Both the position numbers and the translations under genes were made by a program. Positions 34,950-44,094 of a stretch of 64,000 nucleotides of DNA are shown in pieces (position 1 is the first letter of the stretch; every line of letters starts with the position of its first letter). The notes under the pieces are model-generated. The model was given only the letters and a program-made list of their open reading frames with translations. It did no database searches and had not been told where the DNA came from. This stretch comes from CAZHFW01 sp964531675 (GTDB taxonomy: Bacteria > Planctomycetota > Phycisphaerae > Phycisphaerales > UBA1924), in assembly GCA_964531675.1 (NCBI GenBank), contig CAZHFW010000019.1, positions 12,455-76,454 on the forward strand, written 5' to 3'.

Positions 34950-35609
34950 ATGCGTAAGTTTGGTCTTTGTGCGGTCGTCATGGCCGGTCTGGCCGCCGCT
35001 TCGTCCGCCCAGACCTTTATCGGTCCGAGCGACAGCGCCTACCTCAGCCGGGCCGACAGCCCCTGGGACACGTTCGCCCCGGGCTTCACGCTCCTCACGT
35101 TCGAAGATACCCAGGCTCTGCCGATCGGCGTCGGCGCCAATGGCACCGTCGGTCACTTCGGCGGCCTCACCGACTCGGTCGACGCCGACGACGGCCTGAT
35201 CGACGGCAGCGGCGTCTCCAATGGCTTCCTCGCCCACTCCATGTTTAGCGGCGACGGCGCCTCGGGCATCACCATCACCTTCGACAAGGTCCTGCTCTCC
35301 GAGCTGCCCCAGCGCGTCGGCCTGGCCTGGACCGATGGCTTCGGCACCATCACCTTCGAGGCCTTCGACGCCGACGGCAACTCGCTCGGCACCACTTCGG
35401 GCCAGCACTCCGACGACGGCTTTGGCAGCACCACCGGCGAAGATCGCTTCTACGGCATCGAGTTCGCCGGCGGCGTGAGCAAGGTCAACATCCGCAACTC
35501 CTCGGGCGGAATCGAGATCGACCACATCCAGTACGGCCCCGTCCCCGCGCCCGGCGCCGTGACCGTGATCGGTCTGGCGGGCCTGGTCGCTGGTCGCCGC
35601 CGTCGCTGA
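34950..35609 (+). CDS. Secreted protein with VPAPG/RRRR sorting tail
   Basis: A 219-residue exported protein. The signal peptide ends near AAASSAQ. The body is a beta-rich domain (ITITFDKVLLSELPQRVGL, FEAFDADGNSLG) similar in style to PEP-CTERM-anchored sandwich proteins. The end is VPAPGAVTVIGLAGLVAGRRRR in pattern, i.e. VPAPG, hydrophobic stretch, RRRR. ATG has AAGGGG six bases upstream and a strong terminator follows the gene, so it is probably a single-gene transcript. Confidence 0.8.
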   Translation: MRKFGLCAVVMAGLAAASSAQTFIGPSDSAYLSRADSPWDTFAPGFTLLTFEDTQALPIGVGANGTVGHFGGLTDSVDADDGLIDGSGVSNGFLAHSMFSGDGASGITITFDKVLLSELPQRVGLAWTDGFGTITFEAFDADGNSLGTTSGQHSDDGFGSTTGEDRFYGIEFAGGVSKVNIRNSSGGIEIDHIQYGPVPAPGAVTVIGLAGLVAGRRRR

Positions 35610-35637
35610 GACTTCCAGGCAACCGCTTCGCCTTTCC

Positions 35638-35665
35638 AAGGCCGCCCATCTCGGGCGGCCTTTTT
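35638..35665 (+). terminator. Rho-independent terminator
   Basis: A perfect 10-bp stem AAGGCCGCCC and its complement around ATCTC, followed by a run of T. It ends the gene at 34950-35609. Confidence 0.9.
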
Positions 35666-35738
35666 GTTGCAACCACCCCGCGCCTCGACCGGTTCAACCC
35701 ATGGACCGAGCCCGATTGCTCTCTTCCAGGGGTGCCTG

Positions 35739-36410
35739 ATGAATACCGCAACGACCGCTGCCCTCGCGCTTCAGCTCCTGGCCGGGAGCGCGACCGGAGC
35801 CATCGCCTTCGACAACATCACCAACGCGGTGCTCTCTTCCACAACCGTGCAGACCGTGCTCCCCTGGCAAGCGGAAGACAGCAAGCTCGCCAACGGCTCC
35901 GCCTTGACGATTACACGGGTGGAGTTGCTGACCCGACTGAGCTCTCGCAGCCCCAAGCCCTCATTCGAGGGCGTTCTGACGATGAGCGTCTGCCTGTCTG
36001 CACCGCTGCAAGGCAGCCTCACTCAGCCCGGCACGATCCTCGCGACCGCTTCCACGGCCCGCATGTGGAACGCAGGTTCGAACGAGCTGATTGCGTTCGA
36101 CATCGCGCCGCTCGCGGTCCCGAGCCAGAACCTTTGGATCATCTGGCAGTTCTCAACGCCGGACGGGCAAGGCGTGCTCCCCGCGGGAGACGCGCCTTTC
36201 GTGATGCAGACCGAGACCCTTCCGACGATCGGAACGACGACGGTCAGCTCCGGCGCGTCGCCGAGTTCGACAGGCCCCTGGCAGCTCTTCCAGGAAGTTG
36301 GGCACTACCGCGCCATCCGCATCACGACGGTGCCCGTGCCCGCAACGCTGGCGATCGTGGGCCTGGGCGGACTGTCGCTCTCGCGGCGCATGCGCCACCG
36401 GCGCATTTGA
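35739..36410 (+). CDS. Secreted protein with VPVPA-type sorting tail
   Basis: A 223-residue exported protein. A short signal peptide (MNTATTAALALQLLAGSATG) precedes a beta-rich body (ALTITRVELLTRLSS, NLWIIWQFSTPDG). The C-terminus is VPVPATLAIVGLGGLSLS then Arg-rich, a variant of the VPAPG/RRRR tail seen in neighbouring genes. ATG at 35739 has AGGGG seven bases upstream. Function unknown. Confidence 0.72.
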   Translation: MNTATTAALALQLLAGSATGAIAFDNITNAVLSSTTVQTVLPWQAEDSKLANGSALTITRVELLTRLSSRSPKPSFEGVLTMSVCLSAPLQGSLTQPGTILATASTARMWNAGSNELIAFDIAPLAVPSQNLWIIWQFSTPDGQGVLPAGDAPFVMQTETLPTIGTTTVSSGASPSSTGPWQLFQEVGHYRAIRITTVPVPATLAIVGLGGLSLSRRMRHRRI

Positions 36411-36421
36411 TTCCCCGAATC

Positions 36422-36542
36422 GTCAGAGCCGAGCAGCGCAAGCTGCCGGCAAGCTCGGAGACCGACGCGATTACTTCGGGATGCCGGCGCGATCCGCGCC
36501 TCCCCCACGCTTTGCCGGCCGCTTGCGCGGCACGGCTCTGAC
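36422..36542. repeat. Long inverted repeat (31-bp arms)
   Basis: Arms at 36422-36453 and 36511-36542 pair over about 31 bases with three mismatches around a loop of some 57 bases. It starts 12 bases after a stop codon, between convergent genes. There is no T-run. Architecture is like the inverted repeat at 14297-14409, but the sequences are unrelated. Confidence 0.65.
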
Positions 36543-36566
36543 AGATACCGTTTTCACGCCCCCTCG

Positions 36567-37433
36567 TCATCGAGCAACCACGAGCACGATCCAGTCGTCT
36601 CCGAGTTCTTCAGGCCCCGTCACGGGCGCAGGCCGCTGGCCCGGCGCGATGTTCACGTCCTTGTACACCTCGGTCCGTGTGAACCCCGCCTCGTGCATCG
36701 CCTCACGAAGCTCCGCGATCGACCAGAGCCTCCAGCGGTATCGAAACGCGTACGGCAGTTCCTGCGTCACCTCTCCGTCCACCTCAACGCGGAAGGAGAT
36801 GGAGTTCTCCACGATGCCTGTCAACGGATCGGCGCGATCGTGCGACCACGAGTAGCGGATCATTTCCCGCCCTCGACCGGGATGGCGTCGTTCGAAGCCT
36901 CCGAGCTTGAAGGCGGACGCCCCGCCGTAGAGATCGCACGCGAAGACGCCGCCGCCAAAGCCGCTGTTCCCGCGATCGATCCGCGACTTGCACCGCTTCA
37001 GATACGAGAGCAGCGTCGAACGCTCGAGGCAGTACCCGATCGAGAAGTTTCCCACGAACACAACGTCGCACCCGTCGTGCGTGCCAACTCCATCCGAGCC
37101 TCTCGCGCGAGCGAGAGGAATCTTGGCGCCACGCGGCGCGTCCCCCACGCCGATGCAATCCGCGCACCGAAGCTCCACGCGATCCGCGGTGCCATCACGC
37201 TCCACGCCCGCGCGGGCCAGCGCGATGACTTCCGCATCCAGATCCGTCGCGATCGCACGCCCCGCCTGCTGGGCCCGCGCCGCCTCGGCGCACCAGCGCC
37301 GCGAGACCGCCGCGGTGCCGCAGAAATCCTCCGCGAGCACGATGGGCTCGTTCCCATGCACGCCGCGGAGAAACGCGACAACGTGCCGGGGAGATTGGAC
37401 GCAGAGCTCGTAGCAGTCAAAGCGTGAGAGCAT
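36567..37433 (-). CDS. Class I SAM-dependent methyltransferase
   Basis: A 288-residue methyltransferase. The SAM-binding motif I reads LAEDFCGTAAVSR, followed by an acidic motif II (ATDLDAEVIALARAG) and a post-motif strand DVVFVGNFSIGYC. Substrate unknown. It begins three bases after the sulfatase stop codon on the same strand, so the two are co-transcribed; a shared pathway is possible but not shown. Confidence 0.75.
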   Translation of the reverse strand: MLSRFDCYELCVQSPRHVVAFLRGVHGNEPIVLAEDFCGTAAVSRRWCAEAARAQQAGRAIATDLDAEVIALARAGVERDGTADRVELRCADCIGVGDAPRGAKIPLARARGSDGVGTHDGCDVVFVGNFSIGYCLERSTLLSYLKRCKSRIDRGNSGFGGGVFACDLYGGASAFKLGGFERRHPGRGREMIRYSWSHDRADPLTGIVENSISFRVEVDGEVTQELPYAFRYRWRLWSIAELREAMHEAGFTRTEVYKDVNIAPGQRPAPVTGPEELGDDWIVLVVAR

Positions 37434-37436
37434 GAT

Positions 37437-38858
37437 TCACTCGGCGACCACGTTCCATTCGGGGAGGGCCGCAGCGGAACGCTGGGCCATGATGCTGCGG
37501 ACGCGCTCCACGATCTCAGGATGCTGGGACGCGATGTTCGACTTCTCGGCGCGATCGGTTGTCAGATCGTAGAGCTCGATGGGCGCATCAGGGTTCTTCT
37601 TTAGATTCCGGCGGACAGCTTTGTACTGACCGAGCCGCACCGCCTGCCAGCCGCCGCCGCTGGGGAACTCCCAGGACAGCCACTCGTGCGACGGCGCGCC
37701 GGGCACCAGTTCCCGGATCGGAAGGCCATCGATGCCATCCGGCGTCGCAGCGCCCGCCAGACTCGTGATCGTGGGCATCAGGTCCCATGACCCGACGAGT
37801 CGATCCGACTCGCCTCGCACGCCGCCCGACGCGAACCCGATGATCAGGGGCACGCGCACGCCCCCCTCGTACAGATCCATCTTGCGCCCGCGGAGCCCTG
37901 CGGTGCTGTCAAAGAACGTGCTGTCCGCGCCGCCGACGTCGAAGGTCGGCCCGTTGTCACTCGTGAAGATGATGAGCGTGTCACGCTCCGGCGGAAGCGT
38001 GCCGATCGCGTCCACGATCGCGCCGAAGTCCTGATCAAGCCTCGAGACCATCCCCGCATATGCCGCGTGAGGCTTCTCATGGGGCAGATATCCCTTCTTG
38101 CCGTCGTAAGGCTTGTCGGGCATCGACTCGCCCATCGCGACCGCTTCCGCCGGCGCTTGCAACGCCAGATGAGGCACGGGGGTCGCGAAGTACAGGAAGA
38201 AGGGCTCATCCCGGCGGGCCTTGATGAACTTGATCGCCTCTTCGCGGAAGAGGTCCGGCGCGTACGTCTGGCCGACCTGATCCCCGCGCGTGGGAGACTC
38301 CGGATTGCCCGGCAGCGCCTCGCGCTTGCCGTCGCGGTAGAGATACGCGGGATAGTGGTTGTGCGCGTGCCGCTGACAGATGTACCCGTAGAAGTGATCG
38401 AATCCCTGCGTCAGCGGATCGCCGCTCGATCCCCAGGGCCCGAGCCCCCACTTCCCGACGGCGGCGGTCGCGTACCCGCGGGCCTTGAGCAGTTCCGCCA
38501 ACGTCCGCGCGTCGGCGGGGAGTGGGTACTGCCCTTCGGGCTGAACCTCCTTGTTGTCACGGATCGCCGCGTGCACCGAGGCCATCCCGGTCAGCAGCAC
38601 GCACCGGGACGGCGCGCACACCGGACTCCCGGCGTACGCATCCGTGAACCGCAGCGCCCGAGACGCGAAGGCATCAATCCGCGGCGTGCGGATCCGCTGC
38701 TGCCCATAACAACCCAGTTCGCCATACCCCAGGTCATCGGCAAGCACCAGCACGATGTTGGGCGGCGTGGCCCCCGCATGCGTCGTCGCCGGCGCCCGTG
38801 GCGAAGCATCGACCGTCAGAGTCAGCGCGAGCAGCACGACAAGAAAGCCTCGAAGCAT
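37437..38858 (-). CDS. Secreted sulfatase (formylglycine type)
   Basis: A 473-residue exported alkaline-phosphatase-superfamily sulfatase. A signal peptide is followed by PNIVLVLADDLGYGELGCYG (metal site) and CAPSRCVLLTG, the C-x-P-S-R motif whose Cys is converted to formylglycine by a separate maturase. Planctomycetes carry many such enzymes for degrading sulfated polysaccharides. It shares an operon with the methyltransferase gene downstream, three bases apart. Confidence 0.93.
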   Translation of the reverse strand: MLRGFLVVLLALTLTVDASPRAPATTHAGATPPNIVLVLADDLGYGELGCYGQQRIRTPRIDAFASRALRFTDAYAGSPVCAPSRCVLLTGMASVHAAIRDNKEVQPEGQYPLPADARTLAELLKARGYATAAVGKWGLGPWGSSGDPLTQGFDHFYGYICQRHAHNHYPAYLYRDGKREALPGNPESPTRGDQVGQTYAPDLFREEAIKFIKARRDEPFFLYFATPVPHLALQAPAEAVAMGESMPDKPYDGKKGYLPHEKPHAAYAGMVSRLDQDFGAIVDAIGTLPPERDTLIIFTSDNGPTFDVGGADSTFFDSTAGLRGRKMDLYEGGVRVPLIIGFASGGVRGESDRLVGSWDLMPTITSLAGAATPDGIDGLPIRELVPGAPSHEWLSWEFPSGGGWQAVRLGQYKAVRRNLKKNPDAPIELYDLTTDRAEKSNIASQHPEIVERVRSIMAQRSAAALPEWNVVAE

Positions 38859-38879
38859 CCGCCGAGCATAACGCCGTGC

Positions 38880-40646
38880 TTAGCTGCTGCACGCCGCCAG
38901 GCACCGGTCGATCCGCTTCAGCGAGCTGGCCTTCCCCAGGACCGTGAGCGTTTCGCCAAGGCCCGGGCTCACGGTCGTGCCGGTCACCGCGACGCGGACC
39001 GCCTGCGAGACGGGCCCCATCGCGGGCTTGCCGTCGGGGCCCGCAGCCTGCTGCGCGAGCTGTTCCATCAGCGCGTGGATCGACTCGGGCTTCCACTCCG
39101 ACTCGGTCAGTGCGCCGAGCCTCTCGCGGATCGTCCGCAGATGCCCCAGCCCGGCGCTTGAGTCGCCCTTGAGCGCCTTCTCCACCGCCGCGGGATCGAA
39201 CGCGTATTCGTCATCGCCCGCGAGCAGGAACCCGATGGGCCTGATCGCGTCGCGCAGCGTCTTGGCGCGGGGCTTCAACGCCCGCGCCAGCACGAGCTGG
39301 GCGTCCCGTGAGAGCCCCGTGATGCGCGCGTGGATCGCGGGCTCGTACTCCTTGAGCCAGGCGACGAAGCGTTCCACGAACTGCTCGTCGCTGAGGGCCG
39401 CGATCGCGTCGGCGTTGAACGAGAGGAGCTTGGCGCGGTCGAACTTGGCGTTGGTGCGGCCGATGCGCTCGATCGAGAAGTGCTTGGCGATGAACGCCAT
39501 GTCGAACTTCTCAAGGTCCCGGCCGTCCTCAAGCTTCATCCCCGGGTTCCAGCCCAGAAGCCCGAGGAAGTTGGTGATCGCCTCGGGGAGATACCCGTTC
39601 TGGCGGAAGTCCCACACCTCGATCTCGGGAAGCGCGATCTTGAAGTGACGACCGAGGGCCGCGGCGACGTCCAGATTGTCGTTCTCGGCGGCCAGGAAGT
39701 CCGACACGAGCTTGGCGTCCAGGGCCGTGGCCTTGGCGATCGACTCGGCGGTGATCGCCTTGTCCTTGGCCATGGCGTCCTTGGCCGCCTTGCGCGCGAA
39801 CTTGGCCTTGTCGCGCTTGCTCATCTTGGAGCCATCCATATTGAAGATGAGGGGCATGTGCCCATACGCGGGCGTGCGGAACGCGCCGCCGCCGTGCTCG
39901 GGCAGGCGCGTCAGGGCCCGCTGGAGCGCCACGTGCCTGGGCGTGTTGGCCAGGTGCTCCTGCGCGCGCATGACGTGCGTGACGCCCATGAGCTCGTCGT
40001 CGATCACCACCGCGAAGTGGTACGTCGGGAACCCGTCGGCCTTGCGGATGACAAAGTCATCGACTTCGCCCGGCGCGATCTTCACGTCGCCCAGCACCTG
40101 ATCACGGACGACGACCTCGCCCGGGTCCATCGCGAAGCGCACCACGTGAGGCTCCCCCGCCTTGGCACGCTTGATGCGCTCGGCGGGCGCGACGCCGAAG
40201 GTGAAGTCGGCGGGACGCGGGTACTTGAAGGTCTGCTTGGCGGCGGTCGCGGCCTTGCGGAGCTTCTCGAGCTCCTCCGAACTGTCGAACGCGGGATACG
40301 CCCGGCCGATGGACATGAGGTGTTCGATGTACGCGTTGTAGATCGCGACGCGCTGCGCCTGGAAGTAAGGCCCGACCTTGCGCTCATCGCCGCCGATCGA
40401 CTTGCCCGCCGCGGTCTTCAGGGCCGGGCCGTCGTCCCACACGATGCCGAGCCAGGCCAGATCGTCGAGGATGCCGCGGGCGGACTCTTCGCTCGAGCGG
40501 GCCTGATCGGTGTCCTCGATGCGGATCATGAAGCGTCCGCCCTGGCTCTTGGCGAAGGCCCAGCAGAACAGGGCCGAGCGGGCCCCGCCGATGTGCAGGT
40601 GGCCGGTGGGGGAAGGGGCGAAACGGGTGACGATCGGGTGGGCCAT
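38880..40646 (-). CDS. gltX: GltX, glutamyl-tRNA synthetase
   Basis: A 588-residue class I synthetase. The HIGH motif is PSPTGHLHIGGARSALFCW in form, and the KMSKR motif is SKMSKRDKAK. It is longer than the usual ~480, with extra segments around the catalytic core. The C-terminal anticodon-binding region is helical as in the family. The ATG at 40646 (MAHPIVTRFAPSPTGH) starts at the first strand. Together with glnS the window encodes both Glu and Gln charging enzymes. Confidence 0.93.
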   Translation of the reverse strand: MAHPIVTRFAPSPTGHLHIGGARSALFCWAFAKSQGGRFMIRIEDTDQARSSEESARGILDDLAWLGIVWDDGPALKTAAGKSIGGDERKVGPYFQAQRVAIYNAYIEHLMSIGRAYPAFDSSEELEKLRKAATAAKQTFKYPRPADFTFGVAPAERIKRAKAGEPHVVRFAMDPGEVVVRDQVLGDVKIAPGEVDDFVIRKADGFPTYHFAVVIDDELMGVTHVMRAQEHLANTPRHVALQRALTRLPEHGGGAFRTPAYGHMPLIFNMDGSKMSKRDKAKFARKAAKDAMAKDKAITAESIAKATALDAKLVSDFLAAENDNLDVAAALGRHFKIALPEIEVWDFRQNGYLPEAITNFLGLLGWNPGMKLEDGRDLEKFDMAFIAKHFSIERIGRTNAKFDRAKLLSFNADAIAALSDEQFVERFVAWLKEYEPAIHARITGLSRDAQLVLARALKPRAKTLRDAIRPIGFLLAGDDEYAFDPAAVEKALKGDSSAGLGHLRTIRERLGALTESEWKPESIHALMEQLAQQAAGPDGKPAMGPVSQAVRVAVTGTTVSPGLGETLTVLGKASSLKRIDRCLAACSS

Positions 40647-40866
40647 AGGGGCGGATCGTAGAGCGCAACCCGACCCGAACAGCTGTCAGGCACCTTGACG
40701 GCAGCTCAAGACTTTCTCCCCACTTTGGTTGCAGAACCTCGAACCGGTGGCACCTTTGGCGGTGAGGGGAGCGCTGCGCAACAAAGGCGTAGACGCTCGA
40801 GTCGTTCCCATGGACAGGCCCGGTTATTCGGCCTGGTGATGTCCATGCAGGAGAAAGGGAAGTCAG

Positions 40867-41517
40867 ATGAAGATCAACCGCATTGCCGCGCTCGTTGCTC
40901 CTTTTGCGCTCGCCGCTTCGGCCGGCGCGGATGTGCTCAACTACTCCGCCAACGTCCCCGCGACGGACACGAACTGGATGCAGGGCCTCTCGGTCCCCAA
41001 GTTCGACCCGACGCTCGGCACGCTGACCAAGGTCACCTGGACCTTCGGTTCCACGCTGACCGGTGACATGCGCTTCGAGTCGCTCGACGGCGCGGCCTCG
41101 GTCGTGACGATGCAGATCGCCGGCACGGTCCAGCTCCTGGCCGCCGATCTGTCCCCCATCCTCACCCTGAGCCCCCAGCTCGACTCCACCGACAACGCCA
41201 CCGAGTACGACGGCGCGACCGACTTCGGCGGCACCTCGGGCAAGTCCTACGCCAACCTGATCGATTCCAAGCTCGGCGTGGGTTCGGCGACCGACGCGGC
41301 CACGCTGGCCTCGGTCACCGGTCTGGGCAACCTCGACCTGTTCGCCTCCGCTCTGGCCAGCACCTCGGCCTCGGGCGCGGGCAACCTGGTGACGATCTTC
41401 ACCTCCAAGGCCAGCGCGGATCTCCGCGTGACCTACGAGTACACCCCGGTCCCGACCCCCGGCGCTCTTGGCCTGGTCGGCGCCGCGGGCCTCATCGCCG
41501 GCCGTCGCCGTCGCTAA
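40867..41517 (+). CDS. Secreted protein with VPTPG/RRRR sorting tail
   Basis: A 216-residue exported protein. The signal peptide ends near ALAASAGA. The body resembles choice-of-anchor type sandwich domains (LNYSANVPATDTNW, then KFDPTLGTLTKVTWTF). The end is VPTPGALGLVGAAGLIAGRRRR in pattern. ATG has AAGGGA six bases upstream, and paired hairpins follow the gene. Function unknown. Confidence 0.8.
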   Translation: MKINRIAALVAPFALAASAGADVLNYSANVPATDTNWMQGLSVPKFDPTLGTLTKVTWTFGSTLTGDMRFESLDGAASVVTMQIAGTVQLLAADLSPILTLSPQLDSTDNATEYDGATDFGGTSGKSYANLIDSKLGVGSATDAATLASVTGLGNLDLFASALASTSASGAGNLVTIFTSKASADLRVTYEYTPVPTPGALGLVGAAGLIAGRRRR

Positions 41518-41530
41518 GCCTGTCTGATCT

Positions 41531-41635
41531 CTCGACGGTTCGGACCCGAAACGTCGAGTGACCGAACGAACAGCCCGGGAAGGTTGACTCGGTTTGGAGG
41601 AAGACCGAGTGAGCCGGACCGGGCTGTTTTTGTTT
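41531..41635 (+). terminator. Double-hairpin terminator
   Basis: The first hairpin (41531-41558) has a 12-bp stem with one mismatch. The second (41569-41628) has an outer stem AACAGCCCGG and its complement enclosing an inner ACTCGGT/ACCGAGT stem, then a T-rich tail. It ends the secreted-protein gene. The remaining 41636-41857 is the leader of the EF-G-like gene, with no other feature seen. Confidence 0.85.
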
Positions 41636-41857
41636 TGACGCGCCTCGTCCGCGGAGCGCCGGCTCCGCTCGGCCGCTCGCGGCGCGATCTGGATTATTGC
41701 ACACGTTGTCCACCGCGTCCAAAGGGACCGGCGACGCCCCTTTTGAAGATGAAGTTTGTCCGGCGCGTCGGCGTGATTAGACTGACTCACAGGTCCGCTT
41801 TCCGCACGCCCATCGCCGGCGTTCTCGCGGACCATCGCCGGCAGAGAGGATTCCTCT

Positions 41858-43939
41858 ATGGCGACCCAAGGCAGCCGCTCCCCCGCTGACGTCCGCAACA
41901 TTCTTTTGGCGGGCACCGGGGGCGGCGGCAAGACGACCCTCACCGAGCGCCTCCTGTTCGCGACCGGGGTCATCAAGCGAATGGGCTCTGTCGAAGAGGG
42001 CAACACCGTCAGCGACTACACGCCGGAGGAGAAGGCCCACAAGCACTCGCTTCAGCCCTCCTTCGTGCACTTCGACTACGAGGGCCACGAGGTCCACCTG
42101 ATCGACACGCCGGGCCTGGCCGACTTCATGGGCCACGCCATCGCGTGCTTCCCCGCCGTCGAGACCGTCGCGATCGTCGTCGACGCACTCCGCGGGATCG
42201 ACTCCACCACACGCAGGCTGATGAAGGTCGCCGAGGAACGCAAGCTCCCGCGCATGATCATCGTCAACAAGATCGATGATCCGCTCGCCGACGTGGAGGG
42301 CCTCCTCACCGAGATCCGCGAGTCCTTCGGCGCCATCTGCCTCCCGATCAACCTGCCCGCCGACAACCGCACCAAGGTCATCAACGTCTTCGAGCACGAC
42401 GGCTCCGACGCCGCGGGCGATCAGACCGACTTCTCGAGCGTCCACGAGGCCCACAAGCAGATCGTGGAGCAGATCGTCGAGATCGACGAAGAGCTCACGA
42501 TGGAATACCTCGAGAAGGGCGACGGGTTCGATCCCGCCAAGCTCCATGCGGCCTTCGAGAAATGCCTCGAGCAGGGCCACCTGGTCCCGATCTGCTTCTG
42601 CTCCGCCAAGAGCGGCGCGGGCGCCGACGACCTGCTGCACATCCTCGCCTCGCTCTGCCCGAGCCCCGTCGAGGTCAATCCTCCCGAGTTCCTCAAGCGC
42701 GACACCGCCGAAGGCCAAGAGCACGAGTGGCACGCGACCCCCGATCCCTCGGGCAAGCTGCTGGCGCACGTCTTCAAGGTCGCGACCGACTCGTTCATCG
42801 GCAAGATGGGCATCTTCCGCGTCCATCAGGGCACGCTGAAGCACAAGACCGATCTGTTCATCGACGATCAGAAGAAGCCCATCAAGATCAACCACCTCTT
42901 CAAGCTCCAGGGCAAGGATCACGTCGAAGTGAACGAAGTCGGCCCGGGCGAGATCGCCGCGATCTCCAAGGTCGATGAGATCCACTTCAACGGCACCCTG
43001 CACGACTCCCACGATCTCGACTCGGTGCGCCTCATCCCGCTCCCACTCCCCAAGCCCATGTACGGCCTGGCGGTCGAGCTCAAGAACCACGCCGACGAAA
43101 CCAAGTTCGCCAACGCCACCCACAAGATGATGGCCGAGGACCCCTGCTTCGTCGTCGAACGCATCGCCGCGACCAACCAGACCGTCATGCGCGGGCTCGG
43201 TGAACTCCACCTCCGCGTCATGATCGAGAAGTACAAGGCCCTGGGCATCGAGGTGCTCACCGCCACGCCCAAGGTCGCGTACAAGGAGACCGTCACCGCC
43301 CGCGCCGAAGGCCACCACCGCCACAAGAAGCAGACCGGCGGCGCCGGCCAGTTCGGCGAGGTCTACCTCCGCATCGAGCCACTTCCCGACGGACATCCCA
43401 CCAGCTTCGAGTTTGCCAGCGAAGTCGTCGGCGGCACCGTCCCGCGTCAGTTCTGGCCCGCTGTGGAAAAGGGCGTCCGCCAGATCATCGCCGACGGCGC
43501 CGTCGCGGGCTATCCCATGACCGGCATCCGCGTCGCGCTCTACGACGGGAAGTACCACGACGTCGACAGCAAGGAAATCGCCTTCATCACCGCCGGGAAG
43601 AAAGCCTTCATCGACGCGGTCAGCAAGGCCAAGCCCAGGCTCCTCGAACCCTTCGTGGTCCTGGAGATCAACGCCCCCAGCAAATACATGGGGGATATCG
43701 CGGGACACATCTCGACCAAGCGAGGCCGCGTCCAGGACTCCAATATCCTTCCGGGCGACATCTGCATGGTCCGGGCCATCGCACCCGCCAGCGAGCTCCA
43801 GCAATACGCCAACGAGCTCAAGAGCATGACCGGCGGCGCCGGGACGTTCAGCATGGATTACTCCCATGACGAACACGCCCCCGCCCAGGTCCAGGCCGCC
43901 CTGGTGGCTGCCTTCAAGCCCAAGCCCGACGAAGAATGA
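41858..43939 (+). CDS. EF-G-like translational GTPase, divergent paralogue
   Basis: A 693-residue GTPase with the EF-G domain order. The P-loop is GTGGGGKTT (19-27) and NKID is intact. The G3 motif reads DTPGL (83-87), where canonical EF-G has DTPGH, so the catalytic His is replaced by Leu. This marks EF-G2/FusA2-like paralogues rather than the main elongation factor. Domains III-V follow, including the tip GHHRHKKQTGGAGQFGEV. The main EF-G is not in the window. Role unknown; recycling or ribosome rescue are possibilities for the group. Confidence 0.88.
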   Translation: MATQGSRSPADVRNILLAGTGGGGKTTLTERLLFATGVIKRMGSVEEGNTVSDYTPEEKAHKHSLQPSFVHFDYEGHEVHLIDTPGLADFMGHAIACFPAVETVAIVVDALRGIDSTTRRLMKVAEERKLPRMIIVNKIDDPLADVEGLLTEIRESFGAICLPINLPADNRTKVINVFEHDGSDAAGDQTDFSSVHEAHKQIVEQIVEIDEELTMEYLEKGDGFDPAKLHAAFEKCLEQGHLVPICFCSAKSGAGADDLLHILASLCPSPVEVNPPEFLKRDTAEGQEHEWHATPDPSGKLLAHVFKVATDSFIGKMGIFRVHQGTLKHKTDLFIDDQKKPIKINHLFKLQGKDHVEVNEVGPGEIAAISKVDEIHFNGTLHDSHDLDSVRLIPLPLPKPMYGLAVELKNHADETKFANATHKMMAEDPCFVVERIAATNQTVMRGLGELHLRVMIEKYKALGIEVLTATPKVAYKETVTARAEGHHRHKKQTGGAGQFGEVYLRIEPLPDGHPTSFEFASEVVGGTVPRQFWPAVEKGVRQIIADGAVAGYPMTGIRVALYDGKYHDVDSKEIAFITAGKKAFIDAVSKAKPRLLEPFVVLEINAPSKYMGDIAGHISTKRGRVQDSNILPGDICMVRAIAPASELQQYANELKSMTGGAGTFSMDYSHDEHAPAQVQAALVAAFKPKPDEE

Positions 43940-44094
43940 CCCCCCGGGGCGGGCCCACCGGTCCGCCCCCGGATTCGAACAGGTCCCGAGCATCCACCTT
44001 CCCCCTCGGGGCGAAGACTGGTATTGTGTCGGCGCGGAGGTCCACGCCCGACACCCAAATCCGGCGTGCCCAGACGCATCCTGGAGGTCCTTCA

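Noticed and set aside
43943..43972. GC hairpin after the EF-G-like gene as a terminator
   Set aside because: A 7-bp stem with a 10-base loop and no T-run; too weak at this GC content.
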